DNA of 64,000 nt from the NCBI GenBank assembly GCA_035525365.1, contig DATLEK010000076.1:23384-87383 (forward strand), given 5' to 3'. The notes below the pieces were generated by a model. The model had not been told where the DNA came from, did no database searches, and saw only the letters and a program-made list of their open reading frames with translations. The position numbers and the translations under genes were made by a program. Positions within the stretch are counted from its first letter, which is position 1; the number at the start of each line of letters is the position of its first letter. Below are positions 1 to 8,858 of the stretch, in pieces. This stretch comes from GCA-2861595 sp035525365. Lineage in GTDB: Bacteria > Actinomycetota > Acidimicrobiia > Acidimicrobiales > GCA-2861595.

Positions 1-2
1 TC

Positions 3-1220
3 GGCGGCGAGGGCTCCACCTACGCCACCCACATGCGGGATGCCCGGTTCACCATTCCTACCGCCGGCCTGCTTCAGAAGGCCGTAGACGGGCTCGACGG
101 CGTACCGATGGTCGATCGAGACACCAAGGGCGACGTCTACGAGTACATGCTGTCGAAGATCGCCACGGCTGGGCAGAACGGGCAGTTCCGCACGCCACGC
201 CACATCATCGGCCTCATGGTGGAGATGACCGCGCCGACGCCGACTGATGTCATCTGCGATCCGGCCTGCGGCACATGCGGCTACCTGGTCGCCGCTGGCG
301 AGTACATCCGGAACAACCATCCCGAGGCCCTGCGCGACAAGAAGCTGAACCGGCACTTCCACGAGGAGATGTTCAACGGCTTCGACTTCGACAACACCAT
401 GCTGCGCATCGGCAGCATGAACATGCTCCTACACGGCGTCGAGCGTCCGGACATCCGATACAAGGACTCCCTCGCGGAGGAGCACGGCGCCGAGATCGAG
501 GCCTACTCGCTGATCCTGGCCAACCCGCCCTTCGCCGGGAGCCTCGACTACGAGAACGTCGCCAAGGACCTCCTCCAGGTCGTCAAGACCAAGAAGACCG
601 AGTTGCTCTTTCTCGCTCTCTTCCTCCGTCTCCTCAAGCCCGGCGGCCGCGCCGCGATCATCGTCCCCGACGGGGTCCTGTTCGGCTCCACCAAAGCCCA
701 CAAGGAGCTGCGTCGCATACTCGTCGAGGACCAGAAACTGGACGGCATCGTCAAGCTCCCCAGCGGCGTCTTCAAGCCCTACGCCGGCGTGTCCACCGCC
801 ATCGTTCTGTTCACCAAGACGAACTCCGGCGGCACCGACCACGTCTGGTTCTACGACCTCCAGGCCGATGGCCGCAGCCTCGACGACAAGCGCACCGAAC
901 TCCTCCCGCCGGCCAAGCTTGGTGCCACCCCGGCCGAGCCGCTGACGGTGGAGGAGCATGTCAAGAACAACCTGCCCGATGCCCTCGCCCGCTGGCAGGA
1001 GCGCGACGGCACTGAGCTCGACCGCTCCCGCACCGAGCAGAGCTTCTGCGTCCCCAGGGCCGACATCGTGGCCAAGGGGTACGACCTCAGCATCAACCGC
1101 TACAAGGGCCTCGTCCACGATGACATCGAGCACCGGGACCCGCGAGAGATCCTCAAGGAGCTTGCCATATTGGAAGACGAGATCCGACAAGGCATCGTCG
1201 ACCTGGAGGCGATGCTGTGA
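3..1220 (+). CDS. hsdM: Type I restriction-modification DNA methyltransferase subunit M (5' partial)
   Basis: N6-adenine methyltransferase subunit of a type I R-M system; with HsdS it modifies the recognition site and it is also required for cleavage. The frame is open to the left edge, so the N-terminus lies outside the window; the ATG at 33 is only an internal Met. The SAM-binding motif (DPACGTCG, from nt 258) and the catalytic NPPF motif (nt 522-533) are both present, followed by the usual C-terminal region. It ends in a GTGA overlap with hsdS, so the two are translationally coupled. The family assignment rests on motifs, domain order and neighbours. Confidence 0.95.
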   Translation, partial: GGEGSTYATHMRDARFTIPTAGLLQKAVDGLDGVPMVDRDTKGDVYEYMLSKIATAGQNGQFRTPRHIIGLMVEMTAPTPTDVICDPACGTCGYLVAAGEYIRNNHPEALRDKKLNRHFHEEMFNGFDFDNTMLRIGSMNMLLHGVERPDIRYKDSLAEEHGAEIEAYSLILANPPFAGSLDYENVAKDLLQVVKTKKTELLFLALFLRLLKPGGRAAIIVPDGVLFGSTKAHKELRRILVEDQKLDGIVKLPSGVFKPYAGVSTAIVLFTKTNSGGTDHVWFYDLQADGRSLDDKRTELLPPAKLGATPAEPLTVEEHVKNNLPDALARWQERDGTELDRSRTEQSFCVPRADIVAKGYDLSINRYKGLVHDDIEHRDPREILKELAILEDEIRQGIVDLEAML

Positions 1221-2404
1221 CAGCGAGAGTCGTGATCGGCAGACTCGTAGACCCAGTCTGCAAGGTCGCTCCCGCCCGCCGGTGGCCAGACGGCACCTTC
1301 ACGTACGTTGACATCGCGTCGGTCAACCAGGCATCGAAGGAGATCGCGGGGCCGCATCGCGTTGGCAGCGACGAGGCACCGAGTAGGGCGCGACAACTCG
1401 TTTCAGCTGGAGATGTTCTCGTGGCCACTGTCCGCCCCAACTTGAATGCAGTTGCATTGGTTCCCCGCTGGCTCGATGGAGCAGTGGCATCGACAGGCTT
1501 CGCCGTACTTCGACCCCGGGCAGGAGTGGTTGACTCCCGCTACCTGTTCCACTGGGTCCGCAGTCCGTCCTTTATCGGCGAGATGACAAGACGAGCCACC
1601 GGAGCGAGCTACCCCGCGGTATCCGATCGGATCGTCAAGGCTTCGGAGCTCCCGCTGCCGCCAATCGAGGAGCAACGGCGGATCGCCGCAGTACTGGACC
1701 AAGCCGACGAGCTGCGATCGAAGCGCCGGGACTCGTTTGCACTTGTGGACTCGCTCAATGAGGCGATCTTCCTTGACATGTTCGGTGACCCGGCGGTCAA
1801 CAACCGGGGCTATCCAACAGGCCCGTTGGGGGACATCGCACTCAAGTTCTCGGATGGCCCGTTCGGCTCCAACCTCAAGTCGTCCCACTATGTCGAATCT
1901 GGCGTTCGGGTCGTTCGACTCCAGAACATCGGTGTAGGCCGCTTCGTCGACGACGATGCTGCTTACATCTCGGAGGATCACTTCACCGCACTACGAAAGC
2001 ATGAATGTCTTCCTGGTGACGTTCTGGTGGGGACCCTTGGTGATCCGAATCTCCGGGCGTGCACACAACCGCCGTGGCTACAACAAGCGCTCAACAAGGC
2101 CGACTGCGTGCAGGTCAGGGTTGACCCGTCGCGGGCAACTTCCGGGTGGCTAACCGCTTTGTTGAATCACCCGTCTACTGAGCGGCTCGCTCAAGGTCTC
2201 GTGCTCGGGCAGACAAGAGCCCGGATCAGTATGGGGCGTCTCCGGACGCTCGTGGTTCCGGTCCCGCCTATCGAGGATCAGCGGCTGTTCAGCCTGAAAA
2301 CGGTCGCAGTCGAGCGTCAGCGGCACCGGGTTGGCCGCTCATCGGAGGAGTTCGACGGCCTCTTCGCCTCCCTCCAGCACCGGGCGTTCGCGGGAACCCT
2401 GTGA
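1217..2404 (+). CDS. hsdS: Type I restriction-modification specificity subunit S
   Basis: DNA-recognition subunit that gives the M2S methylase and R2M2S nuclease their sequence specificity. The 395 aa are laid out as two target-recognition domains, each ending in a conserved helical region: PPIEEQRRIAAVLDQADELR at about residues 152-172 and PPIEDQR near residue 350. The start is a GTG overlapping the hsdM stop, and the gene ends in a GTGA overlap with hsdR. Codon use between the conserved regions is less GC-biased than in hsdM and hsdR, as is common for exchanged recognition domains. The recognition sequence cannot be predicted from here. Confidence 0.93.
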   Translation: MTARVVIGRLVDPVCKVAPARRWPDGTFTYVDIASVNQASKEIAGPHRVGSDEAPSRARQLVSAGDVLVATVRPNLNAVALVPRWLDGAVASTGFAVLRPRAGVVDSRYLFHWVRSPSFIGEMTRRATGASYPAVSDRIVKASELPLPPIEEQRRIAAVLDQADELRSKRRDSFALVDSLNEAIFLDMFGDPAVNNRGYPTGPLGDIALKFSDGPFGSNLKSSHYVESGVRVVRLQNIGVGRFVDDDAAYISEDHFTALRKHECLPGDVLVGTLGDPNLRACTQPPWLQQALNKADCVQVRVDPSRATSGWLTALLNHPSTERLAQGLVLGQTRARISMGRLRTLVVPVPPIEDQRLFSLKTVAVERQRHRVGRSSEEFDGLFASLQHRAFAGTL

Positions 2405-5400
2405 GCACACCATTCGATTTCCTGCGGGCGGAGTTCCCGCACATTCATCGGGAGGCGTTGCAAGCAGGGGCGAACGCGCTGGGGGATCCTCGGACAGCGT
2501 GCTTCTACGCACGACGGGTGGTGGAGCTGTCGGTCACGTGGGCCTTCGATCACGATCCGTCACTGGCCATGCCGTACGAGGGCAACGTCAGCGCCCTGCT
2601 GCACGAGCCGACGTTCAAGGCCTTGGCGGGCGACAAGGTGTTCAGGTTGGCCAAGGAGGTCGTGCGCCTGGGGAACCGGGCGGCTCATGACAAGGCGCCA
2701 CCGAGCCAGCACGACTCCGTGGCGGCGGTGTCGCACCTGTTCCAGTTCTGCTTCTGGTTCGCCCGGACCTACAACCGCGGTGAGAAGCCGCCGGCGGACC
2801 TGACCTTCGACCCGCGCACGTTGCCGAGGCCAGGGCCGTCGCCGGCCACGACGGCGGCGCAGATCCAGGAGCTGCAGCGAGCCCTGGAGGAGAGTGAGCT
2901 GGCCCGCCAGCGGGCGCAGGAGGAGCTGGCCGATCGGGCGAAGCTCGAAGCTGAACTCGAGCAGCTCCGAGCTGAGGTGGCCCAGGCGAAGCGGCGAGCG
3001 GCGGCCATACCCGACGAGCACGATTACTCCGAGGCGGAGACCCGCGATTACTTCATCGACCTGCTGCTCACCGAAGCGGGGTGGACGCTGGATCAGCCGC
3101 GGGACCGCGAGTTCGAGGTCAGCGGGATGCCCGGCGACAAGAAGGGCTACGTCGACTACGTGCTGTGGGGCGAGGACGGGCGGCCGCTGGCCGTGATCGA
3201 GGCCAAGCGCACCCGCCGGGACGCGAAGGTGGGCCAGCAGCAGGCCAAGCTTTACGCCGACTGCCTGGAGCAGGCCTTCGGGCAGCGGCCGGTGATCTTC
3301 TACACCAACGGCTACGAGCACTGGATCTGGGACGACCACTTCTACCCGCCCCGAGCAGTGCAGGGGTTCTACAAGCGGGACGAGCTGGAGCTGCTCATCC
3401 AGAGGCGCACCACCCGAACCTCGTTGGCGACGACCGAGGTCGACTCGTCCATCGTCGAGCGCTACTACCAGAACCGTTGCATCCGGCGGATCGGTGAGGC
3501 TTTCGAGGTCGACAACGACCGCAAGGCGCTGGTGGTCATGGCCACGGGTGCCGGCAAGACCCGTACCGTCGTGGCCCTGTCGGACCTGTTGATCCGCGCC
3601 AACTGGGCCAAGCGGATCCTGTTCCTGGCCGACCGCACCGCCCTCGTGCAGCAGGCGACCAACGTGTTCAAGGCGTTCCTGCCCGACTCGTCGCCGGTGA
3701 ACCTGGTGACCGAGCGCAACGACGAGGGGCGGGTCTACGTGTCCACCTACCCGACGATGATGAACCTCATCAACCGGAGCCATGACGGGCAGCGCCGTTT
3801 CGGTCCCGGGCACTTCGACCTGGTGGTGATCGACGAGGCCCACCGGTCGGTGTTCCAGAAGTACCGGGCCATCTTCGACTACTTCGACTCCCTCCTCGTC
3901 GGGCTCACGGCAACCCCGCGTGAGGAGATCGACCGGAACACCTACGGGCTGTTCGACCTCGAGAGCGGCGTCCCCACCGACGCCTACGGACTGGACGAGG
4001 CCGTGGCCGACAGGTACCTGGTGCCGCCCCGGGCCGTGTCGGTGCCGCTGAAGTTCCAGCGGGAGGGCATCCGCTACGACGACCGTTCCGAGGAGGAAAA
4101 GGACCTCTGGGACGAATTGGAGTGGGCCGAGGAGGGCGACCCGCCACCCGATGTGGTGGGCCCCGAGGCCATCAACAAATGGCTGTTCAACGCCGACACC
4201 GTCGACAAGGTGCTCGAACACCTCATGACCAGGGGGCAGAAGGTCGCCGGCGGCGATCGCCTCGGCAAGACGATCCTGTTCGCCAAGAACCAGAACCACG
4301 CCGAGTTCATCGCCCGGCAGTTCAACCTCAACTATCCGCAGTACAAGGGCGAGTTCGCCAGGGTCATCACCAACAAGACCGAGTACGCCCAGGATTTGAT
4401 CGACAAGTTCTCGATCCCGGACCGGGATCCCCACATCGCCATCTCGGTCGACATGCTCGACACCGGGATCGACATCCCCGAGGTCGTCAACCTCGTCTTC
4501 TTCAAGATCGTGCGCTCGAAGACGAAGTTCTGGCAGATGCTCGGCCGCGGCACCCGCCTCCGGCCGGACCTGTTCGGGCCCGGGGAGGACAAGGCGTTCT
4601 TCTACGTCTTCGACTACTGCCAGAACCTCGAGTTCTTCAACCAGAACCCGACAGCTACCGACGGGGCAGTGGCGCCGTCGCTCAGCACCCGGCTCTTCAC
4701 CAGCCGTCTCGACCTCATCGCCACCCTCGACGCGACGAAGGAGCACCACGAGGAGCGCCGTTCGATCACCGAACTGCTCCGCACCGAGGTGGCGGCCATG
4801 AACCTCGACAACTTCGTCGTCCGTCCCCACCGGCGCCTGGTGGAGCGGTTCAGGGAGGCGGCGGCATGGGAGGAGGTGGACGTGGGCGAGCTGAGTGGCC
4901 TGGCCCACACCGTGGCCGGCCTGCCCACCGAGCTTGCTCCGGAACCCGAGGAAGCCAAACGCTTCGACCTGCTCATGCTGTCGCTCGAGCTGGCCCTGCT
5001 GCGGACAGAACCGGGGTTCCCGCGTCTGCAACAGCAGGTTCGCCAGATCGCCGGGCTACTGGAGGAGTACCCGACCATCCCCGCTGTGGCCAAGGAGCTG
5101 GCGCTCATCGCCGACGTGCAGACCGACGAGTGGTGGACCGACGTCACCCTCCCGATGCTGGAGACGGTACGGCGGCGCCTGAGGCTGCTCATCCCGTTCA
5201 TCGAGAAGCACAAGCGCAAGATCATCTACACCGACTTCGAGGACGAGATCGGCACCGAGATCGACGTCGAGTTCGCCGGCCTGGCGAAGGCCGACGACTT
5301 CGAGCGGTTCCGCAAGAAGGCTCGCACCTTCCTCGTCGAGCACCGGGGTGACGCCGCCATCGAGAAGATCCACCGCAACCGGCCGATCACGGCCGAGGAC

Positions 5401-5769
5401 ATAGCCGAGCTTCAACGGGTTCTCGTCGATAGCGGTGTCGGCACCACCGACGACTTCGACCGGGCGCAGTCCGAGGCCGGAAGCTTCGGGCTGTTCGTCC
5501 GTCGTCTCGTCGGCCTGGATCGGGCCGCCGCCAAGGAGCTCTTCGCCGGCTTCCTCGACGACAAGCGCTACAGCGCCAACCAGATCGAGTTCGTCAACCT
5601 CGTGATCGACGAGCTCACCGAGAACGGCGTCATCGAGCCCCGCCGGTTCTATGAGTCCCCGTTCACCGACCTCAGCCCACAGGGGCCCGACGCCCTCTTC
5701 GAGACAGGCGATGTCGACCGCCTCCTCGAGGTCGTAGCCGAGGTCCGCCGGCGGGCAGAAGCAGCGTGA
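2401..5769 (+). CDS. hsdR: Type I restriction endonuclease subunit R, helicase-nuclease
   Basis: ATP-dependent translocase and nuclease of the type I system, 1122 aa. Order seen: an N-terminal DUF4145-like helical domain (about 10-115), a charged coiled coil (about 155-205), a PD-(D/E)xK nuclease core with D252 and E267-A-K269, then an SF2 helicase with Walker A (about 381-388, TGAGKT), a DEAH box at D478 and a GLTATP motif, and a long helical C-terminal domain of the EcoEI-R type. The GTG start overlaps the hsdS stop. The DUF4145-plus-coiled-coil extension ahead of the nuclease domain is typical of one HsdR branch rather than a fusion artefact. It is apparently intact, so the three-gene operon should be active. 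Confidence 0.95.
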   Translation: MSTPFDFLRAEFPHIHREALQAGANALGDPRTACFYARRVVELSVTWAFDHDPSLAMPYEGNVSALLHEPTFKALAGDKVFRLAKEVVRLGNRAAHDKAPPSQHDSVAAVSHLFQFCFWFARTYNRGEKPPADLTFDPRTLPRPGPSPATTAAQIQELQRALEESELARQRAQEELADRAKLEAELEQLRAEVAQAKRRAAAIPDEHDYSEAETRDYFIDLLLTEAGWTLDQPRDREFEVSGMPGDKKGYVDYVLWGEDGRPLAVIEAKRTRRDAKVGQQQAKLYADCLEQAFGQRPVIFYTNGYEHWIWDDHFYPPRAVQGFYKRDELELLIQRRTTRTSLATTEVDSSIVERYYQNRCIRRIGEAFEVDNDRKALVVMATGAGKTRTVVALSDLLIRANWAKRILFLADRTALVQQATNVFKAFLPDSSPVNLVTERNDEGRVYVSTYPTMMNLINRSHDGQRRFGPGHFDLVVIDEAHRSVFQKYRAIFDYFDSLLVGLTATPREEIDRNTYGLFDLESGVPTDAYGLDEAVADRYLVPPRAVSVPLKFQREGIRYDDRSEEEKDLWDELEWAEEGDPPPDVVGPEAINKWLFNADTVDKVLEHLMTRGQKVAGGDRLGKTILFAKNQNHAEFIARQFNLNYPQYKGEFARVITNKTEYAQDLIDKFSIPDRDPHIAISVDMLDTGIDIPEVVNLVFFKIVRSKTKFWQMLGRGTRLRPDLFGPGEDKAFFYVFDYCQNLEFFNQNPTATDGAVAPSLSTRLFTSRLDLIATLDATKEHHEERRSITELLRTEVAAMNLDNFVVRPHRRLVERFREAAAWEEVDVGELSGLAHTVAGLPTELAPEPEEAKRFDLLMLSLELALLRTEPGFPRLQQQVRQIAGLLEEYPTIPAVAKELALIADVQTDEWWTDVTLPMLETVRRRLRLLIPFIEKHKRKIIYTDFEDEIGTEIDVEFAGLAKADDFERFRKKARTFLVEHRGDAAIEKIHRNRPITAEDIAELQRVLVDSGVGTTDDFDRAQSEAGSFGLFVRRLVGLDRAAAKELFAGFLDDKRYSANQIEFVNLVIDELTENGVIEPRRFYESPFTDLSPQGPDALFETGDVDRLLEVVAEVRRRAEAA

Positions 5770-5967
5770 GTCGACGTCGGCGTTTCTGGAGTCGTTAGAT
5801 CCGGACCGCCGTGATCGACTTCGGAGCAGAGCGTCCTCATGAGCCAACCGCGAGCTGTGCTTCTGGACGTGAGGGCCGGTCGCCGCCGCCCATCTGGCGG
5901 CTGCGGCAAGCCCCCTAGAGGCCGAGGCGTAACCGCCGTGGGCACACCCGGGCCCCTCGCCGGGCCG

Positions 5968-5973
5968 TACCAT
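5968..5973 (+). promoter_or_regulatory. Putative -10 element (TACCAT) of a leaderless Uma2 transcript
   Basis: TACCAT lies exactly 6 nt upstream of the GTG at 5980 and no Shine-Dalgarno sequence is visible. The same spacing recurs at several single genes in this window. No convincing -35 was seen. Confidence 0.4.
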
Positions 5974-5979
5974 GTGGGC

Positions 5980-6528
5980 GTGAGCGAAGCCGCTGCCAGC
6001 GTCACCTTCGATGCCTTTTTGGCCGGGGAACGCGACAGCGCCGTGCGCCACGAGTGGGTCAGCGGCTTCTCCTACGCCATGGCGGGCGGCACCGAACGCC
6101 ATGACACGATGGTGGAGGCGCTTCGAGACGTGCTCGGCCCCGGGGCCCGCCAGGCCGGCTGCCGCCGCTTCACCGGCAACCGCCTTGTCCGGACCCGATC
6201 AGCCGCCTACTACCCCGACCTGCTCATCGTGTGCGGCAAGGCCGCCGACGTGTACTACGAGACCGACGCCGCCCTGATCGTCGACCGCTCCCCCTCCACC
6301 GCGGACGTCGACCGGCGGGAGAAGGCGGTCGCGTACGCCACCCTGCCCGGGCTGGGCCTCTACCTGCTGGTCGACGCCTACTACCGGCGCATCGACGCCG
6401 GCGTGCGCAGCGGCGACGGCTGGAGCTGGGAGACTCACGGCCCGGGGGCGGTGGTGCTCACCCCCTACGGCGACATCGACATCGACGCCCTCTACGACGA
6501 GGTCGACGCCACCTCCAGCGTCCCGTAG
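5980..6528 (+). CDS. Uma2 family endonuclease-fold protein
   Basis: A 182-aa protein of the Uma2/DUF820 family, which has a PD-(D/E)xK nuclease fold and no settled cellular role. Family features visible are the N-terminal FDAFLAGE..RHEWVSG segment, YYPDLLIVC carrying the core Asp, LIVDRSPST, and a DxxxK-type helix before a GLxLYLLVD strand. The frame is open upstream to 5839, but homology begins only after the GTG at 5980, and a -10-like hexamer sits 6 nt before it, so that start was chosen. It stands alone between hsdR and fic; Uma2 genes are common and scattered in actinobacteria and cyanobacteria. Confidence 0.8.
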   Translation: MSEAAASVTFDAFLAGERDSAVRHEWVSGFSYAMAGGTERHDTMVEALRDVLGPGARQAGCRRFTGNRLVRTRSAAYYPDLLIVCGKAADVYYETDAALIVDRSPSTADVDRREKAVAYATLPGLGLYLLVDAYYRRIDAGVRSGDGWSWETHGPGAVVLTPYGDIDIDALYDEVDATSSVP

Positions 6529-6619
6529 GGGCGCTTCCTCGCAGCCGTCCTCCGCCCAGCCACTAGGTCGCCCTCACGAACCCCAGGGCCCCACACACCT
6601 TTCGCAAGGAAATCGAGGT

Positions 6620-6652
6620 AACCTTGCTAAAGTAGGCGCGTTAGGAAAGGTT
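6620..6652 (+). promoter_or_regulatory. Imperfect palindrome upstream of fic (candidate operator)
   Basis: AACCTT-G-CTAA, a 10-nt spacer, then TTAG-GA-AAGGTT: two arms of 11-12 bp that are nearly exact reverse complements. The right arm covers the AGGAAAGG ribosome-binding site of the Fic gene, and the right edge lies 6 nt before its ATG. It is a candidate operator for autoregulation, since the Fic protein has a C-terminal winged-helix-like region; a stem-loop masking the ribosome-binding site is the alternative. Confidence 0.45.
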
Positions 6653-6658
6653 CTTGCC

Positions 6659-7792
6659 ATGGACACACCGCCCACGGTGACGGTCCGCTGGAACGGGCGA
6701 GCGGTGGAGGCGGCGGACCCGGCACCGATCGCCGGCGTGACGTTCGATCTCCAGACGGGCACAGTCCGGCGGACCGAACAGGCTGTCGCCGCGGTGCGTG
6801 CGGCCGGTGAGCGTGCTGCTGGCCCTCTCGAGGTCGTGGCCCGACTGCTGCTGCGGTCGGAGGGTCTGGCGTCGAGCGCCATAGAAGGACTGCGGGCCAG
6901 CGCGGCCGACGTGGCCCTGGCCGAGGCCGCTGCTGCCGAAGGCTTACACAGCGCCGGCGGTGACGTGGCTTCCTGGGTGGCGGACAACCTGGCCGTAATA
7001 ACCGATGCGCTTGCCGAAGAGGGAGCGGTCGATGCAAACCGGCTGTTCGCCTGGCACGAGCGCCTCATGCGCCACGCGCCATCCATCGAGCCCGTACACG
7101 TGGGGGCATGGCGCGACCGGCTGGGCTGGGCTGGAGGGCCCAGTCCGTTGACAGCCGTTCATGTTGCCGTTCCTCCCGGTGCCATCGACGCCCTCATGGA
7201 GGACCTGTTCGTCTTCATCCGCCGGGACGACTTGGACGCCGTCACCCAGGCGGCCGTCGCTCACGCCCAGTTCGAGACGATCCATCCCTTCGCCGACGGC
7301 AACGGCCGCATCGGTCGTGTGCTCATCAGTTGGATCCTCTCCCGCCGGATCGGCGTACGGGTGACCCCGCCGGTGTCACTGGAGTTCGCCAGGGACATCG
7401 GCGGCTACCAGTCGGGGCTGACTCTCTACCGCCACGGTGAGATCGACACCTGGGTGGCGTGGTTCGCCGACGCTGTGAGCCGCTCAGCGCGGCGCGCTGT
7501 CGAGGTTCTCGAAGCTATCGGTGAGGTGCAAGAGCGTTGGGAGCACGCCGCTCGGAGCTTGCGGGCCGACAGCGCGGCAAGGCGGTTACTGCCACTCCTC
7601 CCGGCGAATCCTGTCTTGAGCGCCGGGACCGTGGCTTCGTTACTCGGCGTCAGTACGCAGGCAGCCGGCAGCGCGTTGGCTGAACTGGCTGCGCTCAGTG
7701 TTCTGGCCGAGGTCGACCATGTGCCCACCGGCAGAGGACGGCCGAGACGCTGGCGGGTCACCCCGGAGCTGCTCGAGCTCGTAGGCCGCTGA
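6659..7792 (+). CDS. Fic family protein (putative AMPylating enzyme)
   Basis: A 377-aa Fic-domain protein, expected to transfer AMP (or another nucleotide moiety) to a protein hydroxyl group. The catalytic signature HPFADGNGRIGR starts at H209. The N-terminal Fic_N region carries SSAIEG (S72 to G77), which matches the [S/T]xxxE[G/N] inhibitory helix of class II Fic proteins, so it should be autoinhibited in cis. The last roughly 80 residues look like a winged helix (LGVSTQAAGSALAELAAL), suggesting DNA binding and autoregulation through the palindrome at 6620-6652. An AGGAAAGG ribosome-binding site precedes the ATG. No separate antitoxin gene is adjacent, as expected for class II. Confidence 0.9.
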   Translation: MDTPPTVTVRWNGRAVEAADPAPIAGVTFDLQTGTVRRTEQAVAAVRAAGERAAGPLEVVARLLLRSEGLASSAIEGLRASAADVALAEAAAAEGLHSAGGDVASWVADNLAVITDALAEEGAVDANRLFAWHERLMRHAPSIEPVHVGAWRDRLGWAGGPSPLTAVHVAVPPGAIDALMEDLFVFIRRDDLDAVTQAAVAHAQFETIHPFADGNGRIGRVLISWILSRRIGVRVTPPVSLEFARDIGGYQSGLTLYRHGEIDTWVAWFADAVSRSARRAVEVLEAIGEVQERWEHAARSLRADSAARRLLPLLPANPVLSAGTVASLLGVSTQAAGSALAELAALSVLAEVDHVPTGRGRPRRWRVTPELLELVGR

Positions 7793-7886
7793 CGACTCTG
7801 CTCTCCTCCTGGATGGCGTCGTTGTCGAGGATGGGCGTCCTGATGCTCCAACGCCCCATTGGCACTGGTTGTGGAATGCTGCCCTC

Positions 7887-8783
7887 ATGGACGGCGGGGG
7901 CCGATCGCCGGATGCTCTGACCCTCGGGGCTTTTGCCGTCGCCGTCATCTTGGGCGGCGCCAACTTCCTCGCCGTCAGGTACAGCAATCGTGAGCTCCCG
8001 CCCTTCTGGGGCGCGGGCCTTCGGTTCACGCTGGCCGCGTTGCTGTTCGTCGGCATCTCGCTCGTGCTGCACCTGCGCTGGCCGCGTGGGCACCAACTCG
8101 CGCTCACCGTGCTGTACGGCTCCCTGGCCTTCGCCATCTCCTACGCCCTCTTGTACTGGGCCCTCGAGCGTGTGACCGCGGGGGCAGCGGTCATCGTCCT
8201 GGCCATCGTGCCCGTGGTGACGCTGTTGCTCGCCGCTGCGCAGGGATTGGAGCAGCTCCGCCTGCGCACGGTCGGCGGTGCTCTCCTCGCCCTGGCCGGT
8301 ATCGGATGGATGACCTTCGGTCCACAGCATGTCGACATCCCCCTCGCCGCCCTCGCAGCCATGCTGGCCGCCGCGCTGGCCATCGGCGAAAGCATCGTGT
8401 TGAGCAAGCGGCTCGCCGGCAATCACCCGGCCATGACCAACGCCGTGGGCATGACGACGGGCGCCGTCCTCCTCCTCGGGTTGTCGCTGGCTTCTGGGGA
8501 GAGCTGGTCAATTCCCCGGCGTGCCGATGCAGCCTGGGCTGTGGCTTACCTCGTAACCCTCGGGTCCGTCGGCCTGTTCATCCTCGTCCTGCTGGTGGTG
8601 CGCCGCTGGACGGTGTCGGCCACCTCGTACATGTTCGTGCTGTTCCCGATCGTGACCCTTGCGCTGGCCGCATGGCTGCTAGACGAGCCCGTGACGTTCG
8701 AGGCTGTCACCGGTGCCGCCCTGGTCGTGCTCGGGGTATGGTTCGGCGCCCTGTCGCCGGGCGCCAGACGTCCCGCCACCTGA
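7887..8783 (+). CDS. DMT superfamily (EamA) transporter
   Basis: A 298-aa integral membrane protein with about ten hydrophobic segments arranged as two EamA repeats (for example AVILGGANFLAVRY near the start, and the second half from about residue 150). Proteins of this family export amino acids, nucleosides or other metabolites by antiport; the substrate cannot be inferred. The frame is open from a TTG at 7869, but the ATG at 7887 begins where homologues begin and has an AATGCT hexamer 6 nt upstream. It stands alone between fic and the DUF2786 gene. Confidence 0.85.
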   Translation: MDGGGRSPDALTLGAFAVAVILGGANFLAVRYSNRELPPFWGAGLRFTLAALLFVGISLVLHLRWPRGHQLALTVLYGSLAFAISYALLYWALERVTAGAAVIVLAIVPVVTLLLAAAQGLEQLRLRTVGGALLALAGIGWMTFGPQHVDIPLAALAAMLAAALAIGESIVLSKRLAGNHPAMTNAVGMTTGAVLLLGLSLASGESWSIPRRADAAWAVAYLVTLGSVGLFILVLLVVRRWTVSATSYMFVLFPIVTLALAAWLLDEPVTFEAVTGAALVVLGVWFGALSPGARRPAT

Positions 8784-8858
8784 GACGTCGCCGGGCGATC
8801 GTGTCACAGGCGATTTCTATTCTCCGGCCGCGAACCACGAGTAGAGGGAGAAGCGGCC

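Noticed and set aside
2560..5031. 823-codon open frame on the minus strand across hsdR
   Set aside because: It is fully antisense to hsdR, whose motifs are intact; the frame is open only because of GC-rich codon bias, and the translation is Leu/Val/Gly/His-rich without motifs.
5870..5905. GC-rich hairpin after hsdR as a terminator
   Set aside because: The stem is imperfect, lies about 100 nt after the stop and has no T run.
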